A stretch of DNA of 64,000 nucleotides from Sinimarinibacterium arenosum. GTDB taxonomy: Bacteria; Pseudomonadota; Gammaproteobacteria; Nevskiales; Nevskiaceae. Below are positions 53,146 to 61,835 of this stretch, piece by piece. The DNA lies in NCBI RefSeq assembly GCF_005047655.1, contig NZ_SUKF01000001.1, forward strand, positions 422,745 through 486,744, given 5' to 3'. The translations under genes were made by a program, and so were the position numbers. The notes beneath the pieces are model-generated. The model saw nothing but the letters and a program-made list of their open reading frames with translations, searched no databases and was not told the origin of the DNA. Numbering within the stretch: position 1 is the stretch's first letter; every line of letters begins with the position of its first letter.

Positions 53146-54918
53146 TTACTGCGGCATGCGAAAGATCAGATCGACATTCCGATCCTGCGGCGTGCCTTCG
53201 CGGACGCCGCCCTGGGCGCATAGCGCTCCGAGATTGGCTTCGGTGATGCCGGCTGCAACCGCGGCGGGGTCGGTCAGGTACAGCGCACAGCGGTCGTCAG
53301 CGGCGGCCAGAGTCTTGCTTCGTTCAAAGCGGTGCTGCAGGACTGATGCCCGCACCGTGCCGGTGCCGTCGCGATTGTCGAAGACTTCAAGCAGGCGCTG
53401 CTCCTGCGGGTGGTCGATCAGCGACGCGGTTTCAATCTGCCAGAAGCCGCTGCAGGCGCCAGGCAATTTGCAGGTCACGGCTGTCTCGACAACGCCGTTG
53501 CTGCCGATTTCATTGTGAACGGAGAAAGCACGGATCCGGTGCTGATGGGTGTGTCCGGCGATCCAGGCGATCAGGTGCGGCCATGACGCCAGCTCGGCGT
53601 CGAGCTCGGCTGCGGTGACGTCGATCGGGACCAGTGGCGCGAAACTGCCGAAGTCTGCGAAGGTCAGGTCCGGATGATGCGAGAAGACAATGGCCAGTTG
53701 TCCGCGCCCGGCGGACTGCGCCAGTTCAGTCTGCAGCCACTCGAACTGCACACGATCGATCGTGCCGTCGGACAGCGCGAATGGATTGCGCAGCAGATCA
53801 ATCGGAATCCGCGGATCCAGGCCATCAATGATGGTGTTCAGCACGATCAGGCGCACGCGGCCGCTACCGGCATCCAGCGCGTAGTAGCCATCGTTGCGGG
53901 GATCGTCGTCGATGCGGCGCGTGATGTCGACATAGTTGAAGCCGTGGCCGACCGGGCCTGGCGCGGGCTGTACCTGAAAGAATTCATCGATGAATTCATG
54001 CGCGTCGAACATGTAGTGGCGGCCGGTGATCTGGGACACTTCGTTGAGTCCCAGCGTCAACGCGATGGTGCCGCGCAGATAGCCGTCGTGATTGCCGAAG
54101 GCGACGTACCACGGCATCTGCAGCGCGACATTGCTGCAACCGGGGCCGGCGTCGCAGCGCAGTGATTCGGGCATGCCGGGCGCGCGAGTGGCCGTTTCCC
54201 TGGACGGATCGACACTGCCGTCGGCGGCACGTCCGCTCAGTGCCGCCTGTTCAGTGGCGAACAACTGTTGTGCGCTGCGGGTCAAAATCAACTGATACGA
54301 CGGATCGTTGGGATCGGGGTCGGGTGTCTGCGTGTCGGCCAGACCGCGCCCGGTGAAACGGGTGCATTGCAGCGCGATCTGGGCATCGCTGGCGCCGTCG
54401 CCGAGCGCGGCGATGCAGGCGCTTTCGAACGCGCTGAGCTGGTCGTGGCGGCCGTCGAGGTTGTCGATGAAGCGGCGGGTTTCGGCGACTGTGGTCAGAT
54501 CGGCGCTGTCGCCGGTCACGATCATGAATTCGGCCGGGTAGCGCGAGTTGCAGTCGTTGACCTGCGTGATCATGTCGTTGAGCGCTTCGTCCGAATACTC
54601 CTCCTGCAGACGCTGCGCCGCTTCGAAGGTCGGTGCCAGCGGATCCAGGATCGACGCGCCGTTGATGGCTTCGCCGTCGTCATCGAGGATGTGATCGTCA
54701 GTAAACTGGACGAAACGCAACATCATCTGCGCGTCTGCGCCCAGTGAGCCCTGCGCAAGCTCGGTGCGGGTCACATAGGCCTCGCTGGCGATGCTGTCGC
54801 ACTTGGCCGAAGCTGACGGTGCTGTCGCGGTGGACGGGGGCGAGCTGCTATTGCACCCAGTCAGGAGGCACACGCACACCACCATCGCGCCGCTGTGGCG
54901 CAGGCTGAATCCGCTCAT
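53146..54918 (-). CDS. Calcineurin-like phosphoesterase lipoprotein
   Basis: The 590-residue lipoprotein has a lipobox L-T-G-C (Cys22) and a calcineurin-type metallophosphoesterase domain with the motifs in order: D-D-H (D-x-H type), V-T-G-D-S-A-D, G-N-H-D-G, S-H-H-P and A-G-H-T-H-Q-H. The domain is interrupted by long insertions, as in the large exported phosphoesterases of TIGR03768 type. It would hydrolyse a phosphoester in the periplasm or at the surface; the substrate is unknown. GAGGAG precedes the ATG. Confidence 0.82.
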   Translation of the reverse strand: MSGFSLRHSGAMVVCVCLLTGCNSSSPPSTATAPSASAKCDSIASEAYVTRTELAQGSLGADAQMMLRFVQFTDDHILDDDGEAINGASILDPLAPTFEAAQRLQEEYSDEALNDMITQVNDCNSRYPAEFMIVTGDSADLTTVAETRRFIDNLDGRHDQLSAFESACIAALGDGASDAQIALQCTRFTGRGLADTQTPDPDPNDPSYQLILTRSAQQLFATEQAALSGRAADGSVDPSRETATRAPGMPESLRCDAGPGCSNVALQMPWYVAFGNHDGYLRGTIALTLGLNEVSQITGRHYMFDAHEFIDEFFQVQPAPGPVGHGFNYVDITRRIDDDPRNDGYYALDAGSGRVRLIVLNTIIDGLDPRIPIDLLRNPFALSDGTIDRVQFEWLQTELAQSAGRGQLAIVFSHHPDLTFADFGSFAPLVPIDVTAAELDAELASWPHLIAWIAGHTHQHRIRAFSVHNEIGSNGVVETAVTCKLPGACSGFWQIETASLIDHPQEQRLLEVFDNRDGTGTVRASVLQHRFERSKTLAAADDRCALYLTDPAAVAAGITEANLGALCAQGGVREGTPQDRNVDLIFRMPQ

Positions 54919-54941
54919 CCCCGTTCTCCTCGTTGTTGTCG

Positions 54942-56120
54942 TTATCGTGTCAACCGACGCATTGCCTGCTCCAGGCCTGACAGCGTCATCGGGAACATGC
55001 GTTCCTTGCCCAACAGCTCCTGCGTCACCTGTATCGACGGCGTGTATTCCCAGTGCGATTCAGATTCAGGGTTGAGCCAGACCAGATGGGGGAAAACATC
55101 CGCCAGTCGCTTGAACCAGACCGCGCCGGCTTCTTCGTTCCAGTGTTCGACGCTGCCGCCCGATTGCAGAATCTCATAGGGACTCATCGTTGCATCGCCA
55201 ACGAAGATGACCTTGTAGTCGGGTGTGTATTTGTGCAGGACGTCGAACAGCGGAATCTTCTCAGCGTGGCGGCGGGCGTTGTCCTTCCACACGGTTTCGT
55301 AGACGAAGTTATGGAAGTAGAAATACTCCAGGTGCTTGAACTCGGTCTTGCACGCGGAGAACAGCTCTTCGCAGACCCGGACGTGCGGGTCCATCGAGCC
55401 GCCGACGTCCAGGAACAGCAATACCTTCACCGCGTTGTGCCGCTCCGGCACCATCTTGATATCCAGATAGCCGGCATTGCGCGCTGTGGAGCTGATGGTG
55501 TCGTCCAGGTCCAGCACCTCCGGAGCACCTTCACGTGCGAAGCGTCGCAGGCGCCGCAGCGCCACCTTGATGTTGCGTGTGCCGAGCTCGATGGTGTCAT
55601 CGAGGTTGCGGAATTCGCGCTTCTCCCAGACCTTGACCGCTGACCGGTTTCCGCCCTGTCCGCCGATGCGCACACCTTCAGGATTAAAGCCGCCGTTGCC
55701 GAAGGGGGAGGTGCCGCCGGTGCCGATCCACTTGTTGCCGCCCTGGTGCCGTTCCTTCTGTTCTTCGAGGCGCTGTTTGAGTGTTTCCATCAGCTTGTCG
55801 AGGCCACCCAGCGCTTCGATCTTCTTTTTCTCTTCTTCAGTGAAATGGCGGTCGGTCATTTTCTTCAGCCAGTCCGCCGGAATGTCCGAGAACAGCTCTC
55901 CGGTGACCGCTTCAACGCCCTTGAAGTACGCGGCAAAAGCACGGTCAAAACGATCGAACTGCGACTCGTCCTTGACCAGGGTTGCACGCGACAGGTGGTA
56001 AAAGTCGTCGAGCGAGAAAACCGCGACATGACGCGACAGCGCCTCCAGCAGCATCAGGAATTCGCTGAGGCTGGGCTTGAGGCCGGCGGCACGCAGGGTG
56101 AAAAAGAAGGTGAACAGCAC
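54942..56120 (-). CDS. CoxE-like VWA-domain protein
   Basis: The 392-residue protein belongs to the CoxE-like von Willebrand A group. The N-terminus F-F-F-T-L-R-A-A-G-L-K-P-S, a Gly-rich linker (about 155-175) and the metal-site D-V-G-G-S motif with later T and D residues are visible. Members usually work with a MoxR-type AAA chaperone to insert cofactors or activate enzymes, but no MoxR gene is in this window. I chose GTG 56120 because it gives the family N-terminus and the upstream frame is unrelated. It is divergent from the glycosylase gene. Confidence 0.78.
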   Translation of the reverse strand: MLFTFFFTLRAAGLKPSLSEFLMLLEALSRHVAVFSLDDFYHLSRATLVKDESQFDRFDRAFAAYFKGVEAVTGELFSDIPADWLKKMTDRHFTEEEKKKIEALGGLDKLMETLKQRLEEQKERHQGGNKWIGTGGTSPFGNGGFNPEGVRIGGQGGNRSAVKVWEKREFRNLDDTIELGTRNIKVALRRLRRFAREGAPEVLDLDDTISSTARNAGYLDIKMVPERHNAVKVLLFLDVGGSMDPHVRVCEELFSACKTEFKHLEYFYFHNFVYETVWKDNARRHAEKIPLFDVLHKYTPDYKVIFVGDATMSPYEILQSGGSVEHWNEEAGAVWFKRLADVFPHLVWLNPESESHWEYTPSIQVTQELLGKERMFPMTLSGLEQAMRRLTR

Positions 56121-56195
56121 CGTGATGAGTCCGGTCGGGTTTGTGGCATTGTAGCGCCGCCCGCCAACGGGTCTTGCACTGGACGATTCTGGGCC

Positions 56196-56834
56196 ATGCC
56201 GACCATCCATCAGCAGCTGCGCAGTGCCGAAGCCCATCTGGGCGCGGCGGATCCGGTGATGGGTGGTTTGATCGAACGCTATGGCCCCTGCGGGCTGGCG
56301 ACGCGCAAGCGCGACCCGTTTCACGTCCTGTGTGCCTCGATCATCAGCCAGCAGCTGTCGAGCCGCGCTGCGGATACGATTCAGGCACGGATCATGAGCA
56401 CGGTGGGCGCGTCCCGGCAGTTGCAGCCGCAGCTGTTGCTGGCGGCCGAGCCGGAGGCACTGCGGGCGGCAGGGCTCTCATGGTCCAAGGTCAAGTGGAT
56501 TCGTCATCTCGCTGAAGCGACCGACAGCGGCACGCTGGATTTCCGCGTGCTGAAGCGGATGGACGACGAAAGTGCCATCCGGACGCTGGACGCATTACCC
56601 GGCATCGGCCGCTGGACCGCGGAAATGTTCCTGATGTTCGCGATGCATCGTCTCGACCTGTTCGCGATGGACGACGTTGGCCTGCGGCGTGGTGTCAATC
56701 AGCTCTATGGCAAGGGCAGGGCACTTTCGGACCGGCGTACCTTGCAGATTACGCAGAAATGGGCGCCCTATCGCACGGTTGCCAGCTGGTATCTATGGCG
56801 CGTGGCCGATCCGGAGACGCAGACCTGGAACTGA
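56196..56834 (+). CDS. AlkA-like DNA-3-methyladenine glycosylase
   Basis: The 212-residue HhH-GPD glycosylase would excise alkylated bases. The helix-hairpin-helix L-P-G-I-G-R-W-T-A (134-142) and the catalytic aspartate (Asp160 in A-M-D-D-V-G-L) are present, as is the S-Q-Q-L-S segment near residue 51. It lacks the N-terminal domain of E. coli AlkA (282 residues), like the short yeast Mag1-type and AlkA-minimal enzymes. It converges with the LpxH-like gene with a 6-bp gap. Confidence 0.88.
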   Translation: MPTIHQQLRSAEAHLGAADPVMGGLIERYGPCGLATRKRDPFHVLCASIISQQLSSRAADTIQARIMSTVGASRQLQPQLLLAAEPEALRAAGLSWSKVKWIRHLAEATDSGTLDFRVLKRMDDESAIRTLDALPGIGRWTAEMFLMFAMHRLDLFAMDDVGLRRGVNQLYGKGRALSDRRTLQITQKWAPYRTVASWYLWRVADPETQTWN

Positions 56835-56840
56835 CCGCGT

Positions 56841-57719
56841 TCAGGCGGCCGATGGCGTCCGCACTTTGGTCAGTGGCGTGACCTTGCTGCTGCGATCCTG
56901 ATTCAGGTGATCGAGTTCAACCCAGCGCACGACCTCGATGCGCCCGTTCATGTCTTCGACCAGCGCGGTACAGGATTCGACCCAGTCGCCACAGTTGTAA
57001 TAGGTGACGCCATGCATCGGTCGCGCCTCGGCATGATGGATATGGCCGCAGACCACGCCATCGAGTTCGCGCCGGCGGCACTCACGTGCCAATGAATCTT
57101 CGAACGTTGAAACGATGTTGACCGCGGTCTTGACGTGCTGCTTGGCGAAAGCCGACAGCGACCAGTAGCCCATCCCGAGTTTTGCGCGGGTGCGGTTGAA
57201 CCACAGGTTGAAGTGCATGGTGCCTTCGTACAAGGCGTCGCCGGCGATCGCGATCCACTTATGATATCGGGTGATCACGTCAAAGAAGTCGCCATGCACG
57301 ACCAGCAGCTGCCGACCGTCGGCGGTTTCGTGCACGTCCTCGTTGACCAGACGGATGTTGCCAATCTCGAGCTTGTAGTCGACGAACTTGCGCAGGAATT
57401 CGTCATGGTTGCCGGTGACGTAGATCACCTGCGTTTCACGCTTGGCCTTGGTCAGGATCTTGCGCACGACGTTGGTGTGCTCCTGCGGCCAATACCAGCC
57501 GGAACGCAGTTTCCATCCATCGATGATGTCGCCGACCAGGTACAGCTTGTCGCAGGTGTGGTTCTTCAGGAAATCGACCAGATGCGCCGCCTGACAGCCG
57601 GCAGTGCCCAGATGCACATCGGAGATCCAGATCGTGCGGTAGTGGGTCTTGCCCTGCTCACGCCGTGCGGCTCCGGTGGTTCGGCGGGGCTTGCTCTTGC
57701 TGTGTTGAGCTTTTGTCAT
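56841..57719 (-). CDS. LpxH-like UDP-2,3-diacylglucosamine diphosphatase
   Basis: The 292-residue metallophosphoesterase has all five motifs: S-D-V-H-L-G, G-D-I-I-D, G-N-H-D-E, H-G-D and G-H-I-H-H. It also has a basic N-terminal extension of about 25 residues. It matches the LpxH-related family that cleaves UDP-2,3-diacylglucosamine to lipid X in lipid A synthesis. A second LpxH paralogue elsewhere is possible, since this extended form often occurs beside the main enzyme. No clear ribosome binding site is visible. Confidence 0.8.
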   Translation of the reverse strand: MTKAQHSKSKPRRTTGAARREQGKTHYRTIWISDVHLGTAGCQAAHLVDFLKNHTCDKLYLVGDIIDGWKLRSGWYWPQEHTNVVRKILTKAKRETQVIYVTGNHDEFLRKFVDYKLEIGNIRLVNEDVHETADGRQLLVVHGDFFDVITRYHKWIAIAGDALYEGTMHFNLWFNRTRAKLGMGYWSLSAFAKQHVKTAVNIVSTFEDSLARECRRRELDGVVCGHIHHAEARPMHGVTYYNCGDWVESCTALVEDMNGRIEVVRWVELDHLNQDRSSKVTPLTKVRTPSAA

Positions 57720-57811
57720 CGCGACTCAGACTGCCCATCAGGCGTGATCCGGATGTGACAAAAACGTGAACATTGCATGACAGTCCATTTCACTCCGCGG
57801 GTGGGCTTGAC

Positions 57812-57854
57812 AATGAACGCCGTTCATTTAAAGTTGTAATGAGCGGTGTTCAAT
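57812..57854 (+). promoter_or_regulatory. Tandem TetR-type operators in the psp operon promoter
   Basis: A perfect 17-bp palindrome AATGAACGCCGTTCATT (57812-57828) lies directly after a -35-like TTGACA (57807-57812). A second copy, matching 14 of 17 positions in the reverse-complement form AATGAACGGCGTTCATT, lies at 57838-57854. The same sequence family occurs upstream of the tetR gene at 59710-59726. Occupancy would block the promoter. Confidence 0.75.
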
Positions 57855-57869
57855 TGATGGAGGAAAACA

Positions 57870-58550
57870 ATGAATTTGATGACACGCATCCGTACGATGA
57901 TCAACGCACAGGCACATCAGGCCCTCGACCAGGCGGAGAATCCTCAGGCAATGGCGCAGCAGCTGCTGCGAGAACTGACCGAAGACCTGCAGCGTGCGCA
58001 GTCGAGTCTGGTTACGGCATTGGCCGCGCAGCGGCGACTGGAAAGGGAGCGCAGCCAATGTGACGCGGATGCGGATGCCTGGGAGCGCAAGGCAGCCGTG
58101 CTGCTCAAAGCGGAGGATGAACCCAACGCAAGGGTGGCTTTGGAGCGCGCGGTGTTGGCGCGAGCACGGGGCGCGGCGCAGGACACCTCCATTGAAAGCG
58201 CGCGTTGCTCGGTACAGCGCGTCAGGCATCAGGTGGACCAGCTGCGCCGCGAGCTGGAACAGACACGGCTGCGAGCGGCGCAGATCAGTGCGAGCCAGAC
58301 TGCCGCCGAAGCCTCAGGGATCGCATGCCATCTGGGTGATCACTACAGCCGCAGCCAGGCGCGCGGTCGTGAAATGGAGCGCCTGATGCAGCGCGCCGGC
58401 GGACTGGAAGCCACGATGGAGGCGGCGTCGGAGTTGATGGATGCCGATCAGCAGCTGGATCGGGCGGCAACCGCGGCGAATCTGAAGGCGGACGTTGACT
58501 CTGCGCTGGAGGTATTGAAGCGGAGATTGCAGGGTGAGGAGTCGGCTTGA
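57870..58550 (+). CDS. pspA: PspA/IM30-family phage-shock protein
   Basis: The 226-residue protein is an almost wholly coiled-coil PspA/IM30 homologue with the usual N-terminal amphipathic helix. It would bind stressed inner membrane and maintain the proton barrier. A strong GGAGG ribosome binding site precedes ATG 57870. It starts an operon with a small membrane ORF and a YiaAB-like gene. No PspF or sigma-54 promoter is visible; instead two TetR-type operators lie in the promoter, so control seems different from E. coli. Confidence 0.9.
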   Translation: MNLMTRIRTMINAQAHQALDQAENPQAMAQQLLRELTEDLQRAQSSLVTALAAQRRLERERSQCDADADAWERKAAVLLKAEDEPNARVALERAVLARARGAAQDTSIESARCSVQRVRHQVDQLRRELEQTRLRAAQISASQTAAEASGIACHLGDHYSRSQARGREMERLMQRAGGLEATMEAASELMDADQQLDRAATAANLKADVDSALEVLKRRLQGEESA

Positions 58551-58567
58551 ATGCTTGCGGCAATTAA

Positions 58568-58750
58568 ATGAACATCGATCAATACTTTCCCCCTCGTCGA
58601 CACCGGCCCCGCGGCTACGGCGGGGTGCGACTGCTGCTGTCCACGCTGCTGCTGGTGAGCGTGTGTGTTGTCGTTGCTGAACCGGAGGCGGTGCTGCGCG
58701 GCGGACGCGCGTTGCTGGATCTGGGCGTTGCATTGGTGTTGAAATCCTGA
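58568..58750 (+). CDS. Small membrane ORF in the psp operon
   Basis: The 60-residue product has a basic N-terminus and one hydrophobic helix (about 21-38). It fits tightly between pspA (17 bp) and the YiaAB-like gene (15 bp), where E. coli has small Psp proteins. I recognise no sequence family, and no good ribosome binding site is visible, so it may be a spacer. If real it would be a small inner-membrane partner of PspA. Confidence 0.42.
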   Translation: MNIDQYFPPRRHRPRGYGGVRLLLSTLLLVSVCVVVAEPEAVLRGGRALLDLGVALVLKS

Positions 58751-58765
58751 CATGGAGAAATAACC

Positions 58766-59053
58766 ATGGATTCCGTTTACGAGAGCACCCGACTGGACTC
58801 GCCGTCGTGGGTCTTTTTTGTGAAAACTTCATTCGCCTGCGCGCTCGGCGGCATGCTGTTCGGTTTGCTGATGATGGGGCAGGTGCCGATCTGGATCCGC
58901 GCGTACCTGGCTTTGGGCACGCTGTTTCTGACCGGAGCGACATTCACACTGGCCAAGACGCTGCGTGATCAGTTCGAGGCCAGCAAGCTGATCAACAAGC
59001 TGGCGCAGGCGCGGACCGAGAAGCTGCTGAAGGATTACGGCGTCGAAACCTGA
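58766..59053 (+). CDS. YiaA/YiaB-like two-helix membrane protein
   Basis: The 95-residue protein has two membrane helices (about 20-38 and 45-65) and a charged C-terminal tail (A-R-T-E-K-L-L-K-D-Y). It matches the small YiaA/YiaB-type membrane proteins often found next to pspA, with the segment F-T-L-A-K-T-L-R-D after the second helix. GGAG lies 8 nt before the ATG. Function is unknown, probably membrane-stress related. Confidence 0.78.
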   Translation: MDSVYESTRLDSPSWVFFVKTSFACALGGMLFGLLMMGQVPIWIRAYLALGTLFLTGATFTLAKTLRDQFEASKLINKLAQARTEKLLKDYGVET

Positions 59054-59072
59054 GGCGCAGCCTGTTCGTCTC

Positions 59073-59675
59073 TCAGCGCTGCTGAAGGCCGGCGACATAG
59101 GTGCCGATCAGGTCGTCGCAGTAGCCGCGAAACTCGGCGTCGCCGGCCCATTTGAATTTGCCACTGATGGCCAGGCTTGCGATGCCGTGCACGCCACTCC
59201 ACAGCGTCGTTGCGGCGCGACGCAATTGCTGCGGAGATGCCGCCGACATTAGCGGTGCGACGCAGGATTCGACCAGCTCGAACATGCGGCGGATGCGTGT
59301 TTCGCTGCTGGTGCGCGGTTCCATCTCCGGCGGCAGGCGATGTTCAAACAGCATGCGGAAACGGGCAGGGTGGGTCTGCGCAAATTCGATATAGGCCGCG
59401 CCGAGCTGCTGCAGCCGCGGCAGCGGTTCGGATTGCCATTCGATAGCGTCGCGCAGGTGACCGTAGATCGCGTCGGTCGTGCGCTCGTTAATCGTCGCCA
59501 GCAGATCGTCCTGGTTCTGGAAAATCAGGTACAGACTGCCAACGGTATAACCAATGGCGTCAGCCACCTTGCGCATTGACAGGCCCGCAAAACCCTCGCG
59601 CACCAGGATCAGTTCGGCGGCAGCGATCGCCATCTCGCGCTGCTGCTCACGTGAATGCTGGTTGCGGCGTCCCAT
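59073..59675 (-). CDS. TetR-family regulator of the psp operon
   Basis: The 200-residue TetR regulator has an N-terminal helix-turn-helix (G-x-S-M-R-K-V-A-D-A-I-G-Y-T-V-G-S-L-Y) and a helical ligand domain. It converges with the psp operon, and an operator copy matching 14 of 17 bases lies 35-51 bp before its start (59710-59726). Two more copies lie in the pspA promoter. It therefore probably represses itself and the psp operon; the ligand is unknown. AGGAG lies 8 nt before the ATG. Confidence 0.87.
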   Translation of the reverse strand: MGRRNQHSREQQREMAIAAAELILVREGFAGLSMRKVADAIGYTVGSLYLIFQNQDDLLATINERTTDAIYGHLRDAIEWQSEPLPRLQQLGAAYIEFAQTHPARFRMLFEHRLPPEMEPRTSSETRIRRMFELVESCVAPLMSAASPQQLRRAATTLWSGVHGIASLAISGKFKWAGDAEFRGYCDDLIGTYVAGLQQR

Positions 59676-59709
59676 GCAGAAGTCTCCTGTGTCGCCATTC
59701 TAGAGAAAC

Positions 59710-59726
59710 TCTGAACGGCGTCCATT
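59710..59726 (-). promoter_or_regulatory. TetR-type operator upstream of tetR
   Basis: TCTGAACGGCGTCCATT matches the pspA-promoter operator (AATGAACGGCGTTCATT) at 14 of 17 positions. It sits 35 bp before the TetR start codon, consistent with autoregulation. Confidence 0.65.
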
Positions 59727-59771
59727 TGCGAAGACACTGCGATGGGCAGGTTGGCTCCAAGACCGGCAGAC

Positions 59772-59799
59772 AAAAAAACACCCCGCCGGAGCGGGGTGT
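59772..59799 (-). terminator. Rho-independent terminator
   Basis: On the minus strand ACACCCCGC pairs with GCGGGGTGT (9 bp, 4-nt loop) and is followed by a run of T residues. It ends the lipoprotein/OmpA unit 22 bp after the lipoprotein stop. Confidence 0.88.
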
Positions 59800-59821
59800 C
59801 GGGTACAGGCTATGACGCGGT

Positions 59822-60718
59822 TCAGGCCGGATTCGCGACCAGCGTACCGTCCGTGCAGAACTCGTGCGCCTTCATCGCGGTGCCGACGTCGGCACTGATC
59901 AGCAAGGTCGACAGCGAGACGCTGGCAAAGCGGTACGGCTTCAGCGTCTTGACGCCGACGTAGGCGTAGGTGTCACCGACGAGGTTCCCCAAGAGGTCTC
60001 CGAGCAGGCCGATCTGGACCTGATCGAACGTCACTGCTTCCTGCGCAACTGGTGCTGCAACGGTGCCGGTGTAGGTGGTCACCTTGATCGACTTCAGCAG
60101 GTCCAGATTCAGGGTGCCTGCCGGGAAGGACAGCGCGAACACGGCGTACTTGCCGGCCGGCTGCTGCTGCGGCAGGAACACGAACTGGTCCAGAGAGTCG
60201 ATCGAGTTCAGCAGCAGGCTGGCGGTCAGCGTGAAGCTGGAGCCGGTGACCAGGTAGCTGTCGATCGTCAGGTCCTTGTCGGCGACGCTGTTGGTCAGCT
60301 GCGTGACCGAGTCAGCACCCAGCATGTTGAGCAGATCCGACAACGGGCCGCCGAGGAGGCCGTTAGCCGCAATCACGGTCGTTGCGCCAAAACGCGACTG
60401 TGCTGTCTCGGTGCAAATGAAGCTGTGCCCTGAGTCCCCACCGGCGACCGGTGTACCTGGATCGTTAATGGTGCCGTCGGCCGAAACGTCACTGCCTTCG
60501 GTGACGCTGCCGCCAGGAACGGTGCCGCCGTTGGCGCCGCCGTCGTTCGGGAAGCCGCCTTCATTTTCCGGGGTGTTGACTACGGCACCCGTGCCGTCGC
60601 CATTGGGACCGCCGTTGGCGCTGCCATCGCTGTCGGCGCGGCAGGCCGCGAGGCTGATGGCGCCGGCGACTGCAACGCTGGCAACCAAGCTGCTCTTGAG
60701 AATGTCTTTGAGTTTCAT
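59822..60718 (-). CDS. Hypothetical lipoprotein with Gly/Asn-rich linker
   Basis: The 298-residue lipoprotein has a signal and lipobox S-L-A-A-C (Cys near 26), a low-complexity linker rich in Gly, Asn, Asp and Thr (about 30-95), and a C-terminal domain of about 200 residues with short hydrophobic strands. I recognise no family. AGGA lies 8-9 nt before ATG 60718, so I preferred it to another ATG 9 nt upstream. It follows the OprF-like gene by 37 bp on the same strand, and a strong terminator follows it. Confidence 0.68.
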   Translation of the reverse strand: MKLKDILKSSLVASVAVAGAISLAACRADSDGSANGGPNGDGTGAVVNTPENEGGFPNDGGANGGTVPGGSVTEGSDVSADGTINDPGTPVAGGDSGHSFICTETAQSRFGATTVIAANGLLGGPLSDLLNMLGADSVTQLTNSVADKDLTIDSYLVTGSSFTLTASLLLNSIDSLDQFVFLPQQQPAGKYAVFALSFPAGTLNLDLLKSIKVTTYTGTVAAPVAQEAVTFDQVQIGLLGDLLGNLVGDTYAYVGVKTLKPYRFASVSLSTLLISADVGTAMKAHEFCTDGTLVANPA

Positions 60719-60755
60719 ACCTTTCATTCCTATCTATTCAAGTCTACGGATCGGC

Positions 60756-61835
60756 TTAGTTCTGAACCCGCAGTTCGACGCGACGATTGAGTTCGCGGCC
60801 TTCTTCGGTGTCGTTGGTGTCACGCGGCTCGGATTCCCCGTAGCCCTTGACGGTCATCTGGCTCTCCGGCACGCCATGTTCGACAAAGTAGGCGCGAACC
60901 GATTCGGCGCGACCTTCGGACAGCTTCTGGTTGTATTCGTCGGAACCGATGCTGTCGGTGTGGCCGGCGACTTCAACCTGCATGTCCGGATACTTCTTCA
61001 GGATCTCGACCGCCCAGTCCAGAATGGTCTGCGCGTCCGGACGCAGGCGCGTCTTGTTGAACTCGAAAGTCACGCCCTTGAGTTCGATGATCTGCGGCAG
61101 GGTGCAGCCGTTGCCGTCGACACGATCACCCGCCGGGGTATCCGGGCACTGGTCCTTCTCGTCCACCACGCCGTCACCGTCGGTGTCGGTCAGTCCGGTG
61201 GACACTTCAACCACCTTCACCTGCTCTTCCAGCTCCGGAATTTCAACCGTGCGCTCGAGGAACAGCGGGATTTCGATACCGGCGCTGACGCGGACATCTT
61301 CGTACTCGTCCTGGAACCAGTCGTACAGGTAACGGGCTTCCATGCGCAGGCGGATCTTGCCGGCATCGGTGATCGGAGCGCTGACGAAGCCCAGGCCGGC
61401 GTTGGCCAGACCGGACCAATCGTCGTTGGCGTCCGGCAGCTGGTCGTTGTAGGCCAAGCCGCCACCGATCAGGAAGAACGGCGTGAAGGTCTTGCGGTCG
61501 CCGAACGAGTAGACCAGGTTCAGGTCCAGGTAGCTGCGGTAGAAGTCGGTCGCCACGGCGGAGCCGGTTTCGAAGATTTCATGGGCGCCACCCAGTTCGT
61601 AGCCCCAACCGGTGCCGTCTTCGCCCATAGAACCGTACAGGACGTGCACACCGACGCCATGGTCGATGTAGTCCTGGCGTGGCTTGTCAGCCAGGCCGTC
61701 GATATCGGTAAACGTGTACATGCCCAGCACGCTCAAGTAGCTGGGGGCGTAGACCTCGGTCGAGGTTGCGGCGTGCGCGATCGGCGCGGCCAGCAGAACA
61801 CCGGTTACAGCGGCGAATTTTTTCAAATGATGCAT
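60756..61835 (-). CDS. OprF-like OmpA-family outer-membrane protein
   Basis: The 359-residue protein has a signal peptide (A-H-A-A cleavage near 23), an N-terminal barrel (about 25-200), and a linker with a calcium-binding thrombospondin type-3 repeat (D-T-D-G-D-G-V-V-D). A C-terminal OmpA peptidoglycan domain follows (F-E-F-N-K-T, V-A-G-H-T-D-S-I-G, N-R-R-V-E-L). It is a major-porin-like protein linking the outer membrane to the wall. A GGGG tract lies before ATG 61835. The lipoprotein gene follows in the same unit. Confidence 0.88.
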   Translation of the reverse strand: MHHLKKFAAVTGVLLAAPIAHAATSTEVYAPSYLSVLGMYTFTDIDGLADKPRQDYIDHGVGVHVLYGSMGEDGTGWGYELGGAHEIFETGSAVATDFYRSYLDLNLVYSFGDRKTFTPFFLIGGGLAYNDQLPDANDDWSGLANAGLGFVSAPITDAGKIRLRMEARYLYDWFQDEYEDVRVSAGIEIPLFLERTVEIPELEEQVKVVEVSTGLTDTDGDGVVDEKDQCPDTPAGDRVDGNGCTLPQIIELKGVTFEFNKTRLRPDAQTILDWAVEILKKYPDMQVEVAGHTDSIGSDEYNQKLSEGRAESVRAYFVEHGVPESQMTVKGYGESEPRDTNDTEEGRELNRRVELRVQN

